Assembly (NCBI GenBank): GCA_017609385.1
Contig: JAFCEA010000031.1
Span: 1-7,630, forward strand
DNA: 7,630 bases
Reading direction: 5' to 3'
DNA from: Candidatus Woesearchaeota archaeon
GTDB lineage: Archaea; Nanobdellota; Nanobdellia; Woesearchaeales; CG1-02-33-12
How positions within the stretch are numbered: the first letter of the stretch is position 1; each line of letters begins with the position of its first letter. Positions 6,738 to 7,630 of this stretch are shown in pieces. The notes beneath the pieces were generated by a model, which saw only the letters and a list, made by a program, of their open reading frames with translations, had not been told where the DNA came from and did not search any database. A program made the position numbers and the translations under genes.

Positions 6738-6808
6738 GCGACAGTAGTTTAGTGGTATGATACGTCCCTGCCACGGACGTGACCCGGGTTCAAATCCCGG
6801 CTGTCGCA
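6738..6808 (+). tRNA. tRNA-Gly (GCC)
   Basis: Intronless 71-nt cloverleaf. Acceptor stem GCGACAG pairs with CTGTCGC, discriminator A, no CCA. Anticodon stem CGTCC/GGACG holds CTGCCAC, giving GCC. The T-arm CCGGG-TTCAAAT-CCCGG is uninterrupted, unlike its three neighbours, although the T-loop sequence is the same. Confidence 0.96.
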
Positions 6809-6820
6809 TCCATAGAAACC

Positions 6821-6828
6821 TTTATATA
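6821..6828 (+). promoter_or_regulatory. TATA-box promoter of tRNA-Ile/tRNA-Glu
   Basis: TTTATATA, preceded by the purine-rich GAAACC (BRE-like), lies about 35 nt before the mature 5' end of tRNA-Ile. tRNA-Glu follows after only 6 nt and should be co-transcribed. eL41 follows 28 nt later without a clear box of its own. Confidence 0.6.
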
Positions 6829-6897
6829 TTGCCTAAAAGTTCCTTTTCTTAGTTTTTTGGGCCCGTAGCTCAGTCTGGTTAGAGCGCTGGTCTTATA

Positions 6898-6923
6898 AGA
6901 CAACCTTTGGTACAATTTAGGAA
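6898..6923 (+). other. tRNA-Ile intron at 37/38, 26 nt
   Basis: Canonical position after the base 3' of the anticodon. Loop bases CTTA (6892-6895) pair with TAGG (6918-6921) as a 4-bp central helix with one wobble. The bulges TA^A and AA^A place the cuts at 6897/6898 and 6923/6924. The inner helix is weak, so this is a relaxed BHB. Confidence 0.8.
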
Positions 6924-6945
6924 AGCCAGAGGTCTGGGGTTCAAA

Positions 6946-6965
6946 TTCATAGATTATGATGAAAG
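6946..6965 (+). other. tRNA-Ile intron in the T-loop (59/60), 20 nt, canonical BHB
   Basis: All BHB elements are perfect: outer helix GGGG/CCCC (the T stem), central helix TTCA (6940-6943) with TGAA (6960-6963), bulges AA^T and AG^T, and inner helix TCATA/TATGA with a 3-nt loop. Splicing gives the normal TTCAAAT loop. Confidence 0.9.
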
Positions 6966-6985
6966 TCCCCGCGGGCCCATATTTT

Positions 6986-7109
6986 GCCCCGTTGGTGTAG
7001 TCCGGCCAATCATACCGGATTTTCGATCCGGTGACTCGGGTTCGAACAAATGGTTACATACATTTGATATACAAAGTTTGTAGTCATATCGAAAGTCCCG
7101 GACGGGGCA
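6986..7109 (+). tRNA. tRNA-Glu (UUC) with a T-loop intron
   Basis: Acceptor stem GCCCCGT pairs with ACGGGGC, discriminator A (7109), no CCA. Anticodon stem CCGGA/TCCGG holds TTTTCGA, giving anticodon TTC at 7022-7024. The T stem TCGGG/CCCGG opens into TTCGAA (7041-7046), is interrupted by 49 nt, and resumes with T7096. The spliced tRNA is 75 nt with T-loop TTCGAAT. Confidence 0.93.
7047..7095 (+). other. tRNA-Glu intron in the T-loop (59/60), 49 nt, canonical BHB
   Basis: T-loop TTCG (7041-7044) pairs with CGAA (7090-7093). Bulges are AA^C and AG^T. The inner helix joins 7048-7056 with 7081-7089, eight of nine pairs including two G-U. A competing hairpin CAAATG/CATTTG starts at the first intron base. 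The C in TTCG is matched by the G of CGAA where the Ile gene has A with T, so the pairing covaries. Confidence 0.88.
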
Positions 7110-7137
7110 TATCATAATAATAAAAAACAAATTAAAA

Positions 7138-7242
7138 ATGAAAAGAAGTTCACGCAGATGGAAGAAGAAAGGCCAGATGAGATGGAAATGGCAGAGAAAG
7201 AGAATCAAGAAACTAAAAAGAAAGAATGCTGCAAGGAAATGA
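7138..7242 (+). CDS. rpl41e: Ribosomal protein eL41-like, very small basic protein
   Basis: A 34-codon frame whose second half, MRWKWQRKRIKKLKRKN, lines up with the archaeal/eukaryotic large-subunit protein eL41, a single 25-residue basic helix of form MR-KW--KR---LKRK, located at the subunit interface. The whole protein is Lys, Arg and Trp-rich with no acidic residue. Two starts are possible: ATG at 7138 (34 residues, with a 13-residue basic N-terminal extension) or ATG at 7177 (21 residues, closer to the core but slightly short). Neither has a convincing Shine-Dalgarno. It lies 28 nt after tRNA-Glu and is followed by a hairpin and T-tract. The overlapping longer frame at 7158-7415 has no family resemblance and is rejected. 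eL41 is often missed by gene finders. Confidence 0.72.
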   Translation: MKRSSRRWKKKGQMRWKWQRKRIKKLKRKNAARK

Positions 7243-7266
7243 TAGTTGCTATCTTTTCATTTTTTT
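7241..7266 (+). terminator. Hairpin plus T-tract after eL41
   Basis: A perfect GATAG-TTG-CTATC hairpin (7241-7253) overlaps the eL41 stop codon and runs into TTTT and then seven T (7260-7266). It would end the tRNA-eL41 transcript before the 16S leader. In archaea the T-tract alone can suffice. Confidence 0.5.
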
Positions 7267-7520
7267 CATTAAGTCTCTTTAAGGGACTCATAGGTCAATT
7301 TAAAGCAAAAGCTTTAAAAAGAACCATAATATACTCATTTCATCAAGTAAATAGTAATCATCTCCAATATTCTTGGTTTTTTTTAACCATAAAGCATGTA
7401 TACTTAACCATTTGAGTGTTAAGTATGAATAAGAGTGCATTTGGTAATGCAAAAAGGCTTAAAAACCTTAGATTAAGCTAAATTCCAATATAATAGCCTT
7501 GTATTAAAAGGATCTGTAAA
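7243..7520 (+). other. Spacer and 16S rRNA leader, hairpin-rich, no gene seen
   Basis: No convincing protein or tRNA lies here. After the eL41 terminator the region holds possible TATA boxes CTTTAAAAAG (7312-7321) and GCTTAAAAAC (7457-7466), neither decisive. Short perfect hairpins follow one another: GGTT/AACC (7375-7388), ATACTTAAC/GTTAAGTAT (7400-7426), TGCATT/AATGCA (7436-7451), GCTTAA/TTAAGC (7457-7478) and TAATA/TATTA (7491-7506). The 5' strand of a 16S processing stem should lie in this region, but its partner is beyond the window. Confidence 0.5.
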
Positions 7521-7630
7521 ATACCCGTTGATCCTGCGGGAGATTACTGCTATTAGGATTCGACTAAGCCATGCAAGTCATGGGGTCCTTCGGGACACCG
7601 GCAGACTGCTCAGTAACACGTCGATAATCT
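7521..7630 (+). rRNA. 16S ribosomal RNA, 5' end, runs off window
   Basis: The sequence starts with CCCGTTGATCCTGCGGG, the archaeal 16S start usually written CCGGTTGATCCTGCCGG. Both sides of helix 1 have changed together (CCCG with CGGG), which argues for a functional rRNA. GCCATGCAAGTC, a short GTCC-TTCG-GGAC hairpin and GCTCAGTAACACGT follow in the expected order. CGGCAGACTGCTCAG differs from the common archaeal CGGCGAACGGCTCAG, as expected of a divergent lineage. The exact mature 5' end, about 7520-7523, is estimated from alignment by eye. Confidence 0.96.

Larger units (their letters stand above)
6859..6979 (+). tRNA. tRNA-Ile (UAU) with two introns
   Basis: Acceptor stem GGGCCCG pairs with CGGGCCC, discriminator A (6979), no CCA. 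D stem GCTC/GAGC. Anticodon stem CTGGT (6887-6891) pairs with GCCAG (6925-6929) and the loop reads CTTATA|A, giving anticodon TAT at 6894-6896. T stem TGGGG/CCCCG. Two inserts, of 26 nt at 37/38 and 20 nt at 59/60, leave a 75-nt tRNA. Most archaea read AUA with an agmatidine-modified CAU tRNA; a UAU tRNA-Ile is the alternative reported in lineages lacking the TiaS enzyme, such as Nanoarchaeum. Confidence 0.9.

Noticed and set aside
6954..7208. An 84-codon minus-strand frame across tRNA-Glu
   Set aside because: It is antisense to a well-supported tRNA and eL41 and has no recognisable protein pattern.
7158..7415. An 85-codon plus-strand frame overlapping eL41
   Set aside because: It shows no family resemblance; its acidic start is a shifted reading of the basic eL41 codons and the rest crosses the terminator and leader hairpins.

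Overview
The window looks like chromosome of a DPANN-type archaeon, probably Woesearchaeales/Pacearchaeales-like. It is AT-rich outside the RNA genes. It carries archaeal FtsY, prefoldin alpha, ScpA, a DUF4013-type membrane protein and a ribosomal protein eL41 candidate. TATA boxes sit about 25 nt before start codons, tRNA introns have bulge-helix-bulge (BHB) junctions, and the 5' end of an archaeal, divergent 16S rRNA gene is present. The lineage is an inference from gene content, not a phylogeny.

Layout. (1) 1-925, plus strand: the middle and C-terminal parts of a cofactor-independent phosphoglycerate mutase gene, broken by an out-of-frame deletion near 545-555. (2) 987-2885, plus strand: a RecB/Cas4-like PD-(D/E)XK nuclease with a probable Fe-S cluster, then a Hel308-like SF2 helicase that stops after its first RecA domain. 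Each has its own TATA box and appears leaderless. (3) 2907-3599, minus strand: a five-helix membrane protein resembling DUF4013. (4) 6458 down to 3657, minus strand: an scpA-pfdA-ftsY operon with gaps of 10 and 2 nt. ScpA has an extra C-terminal domain and FtsY an approximately 140-residue Lys/Glu-rich linker. (5) 6564-7109, plus strand: tRNA-Val(UAC), tRNA-Gly(GCC), tRNA-Ile(UAU) and tRNA-Glu(UUC). (6) 7138-7242: a 34-codon eL41-like gene. (7) 7243-7520: a hairpin-rich spacer. (8) From about 7521: 16S rRNA, running off the window.

The most striking feature is in the tRNA cluster. Three of the four tRNAs are interrupted at the same place in the T-loop (59/60), each with a BHB-like junction whose central helix is made by the T-loop itself. 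tRNA-Ile also has an intron at 37/38, and its UAU anticodon suggests AUA is read without agmatidine. Other points of interest are the half-length helicase beside a nuclease, the ScpA fusion, and the small eL41 gene.

The genes serve housekeeping roles: glycolysis (possibly lost), DNA repair, chromosome condensation, protein folding, membrane targeting and translation. Within the minus-strand operon the first gene appears leaderless, while the internal genes have Shine-Dalgarno sites inside or against the preceding gene.
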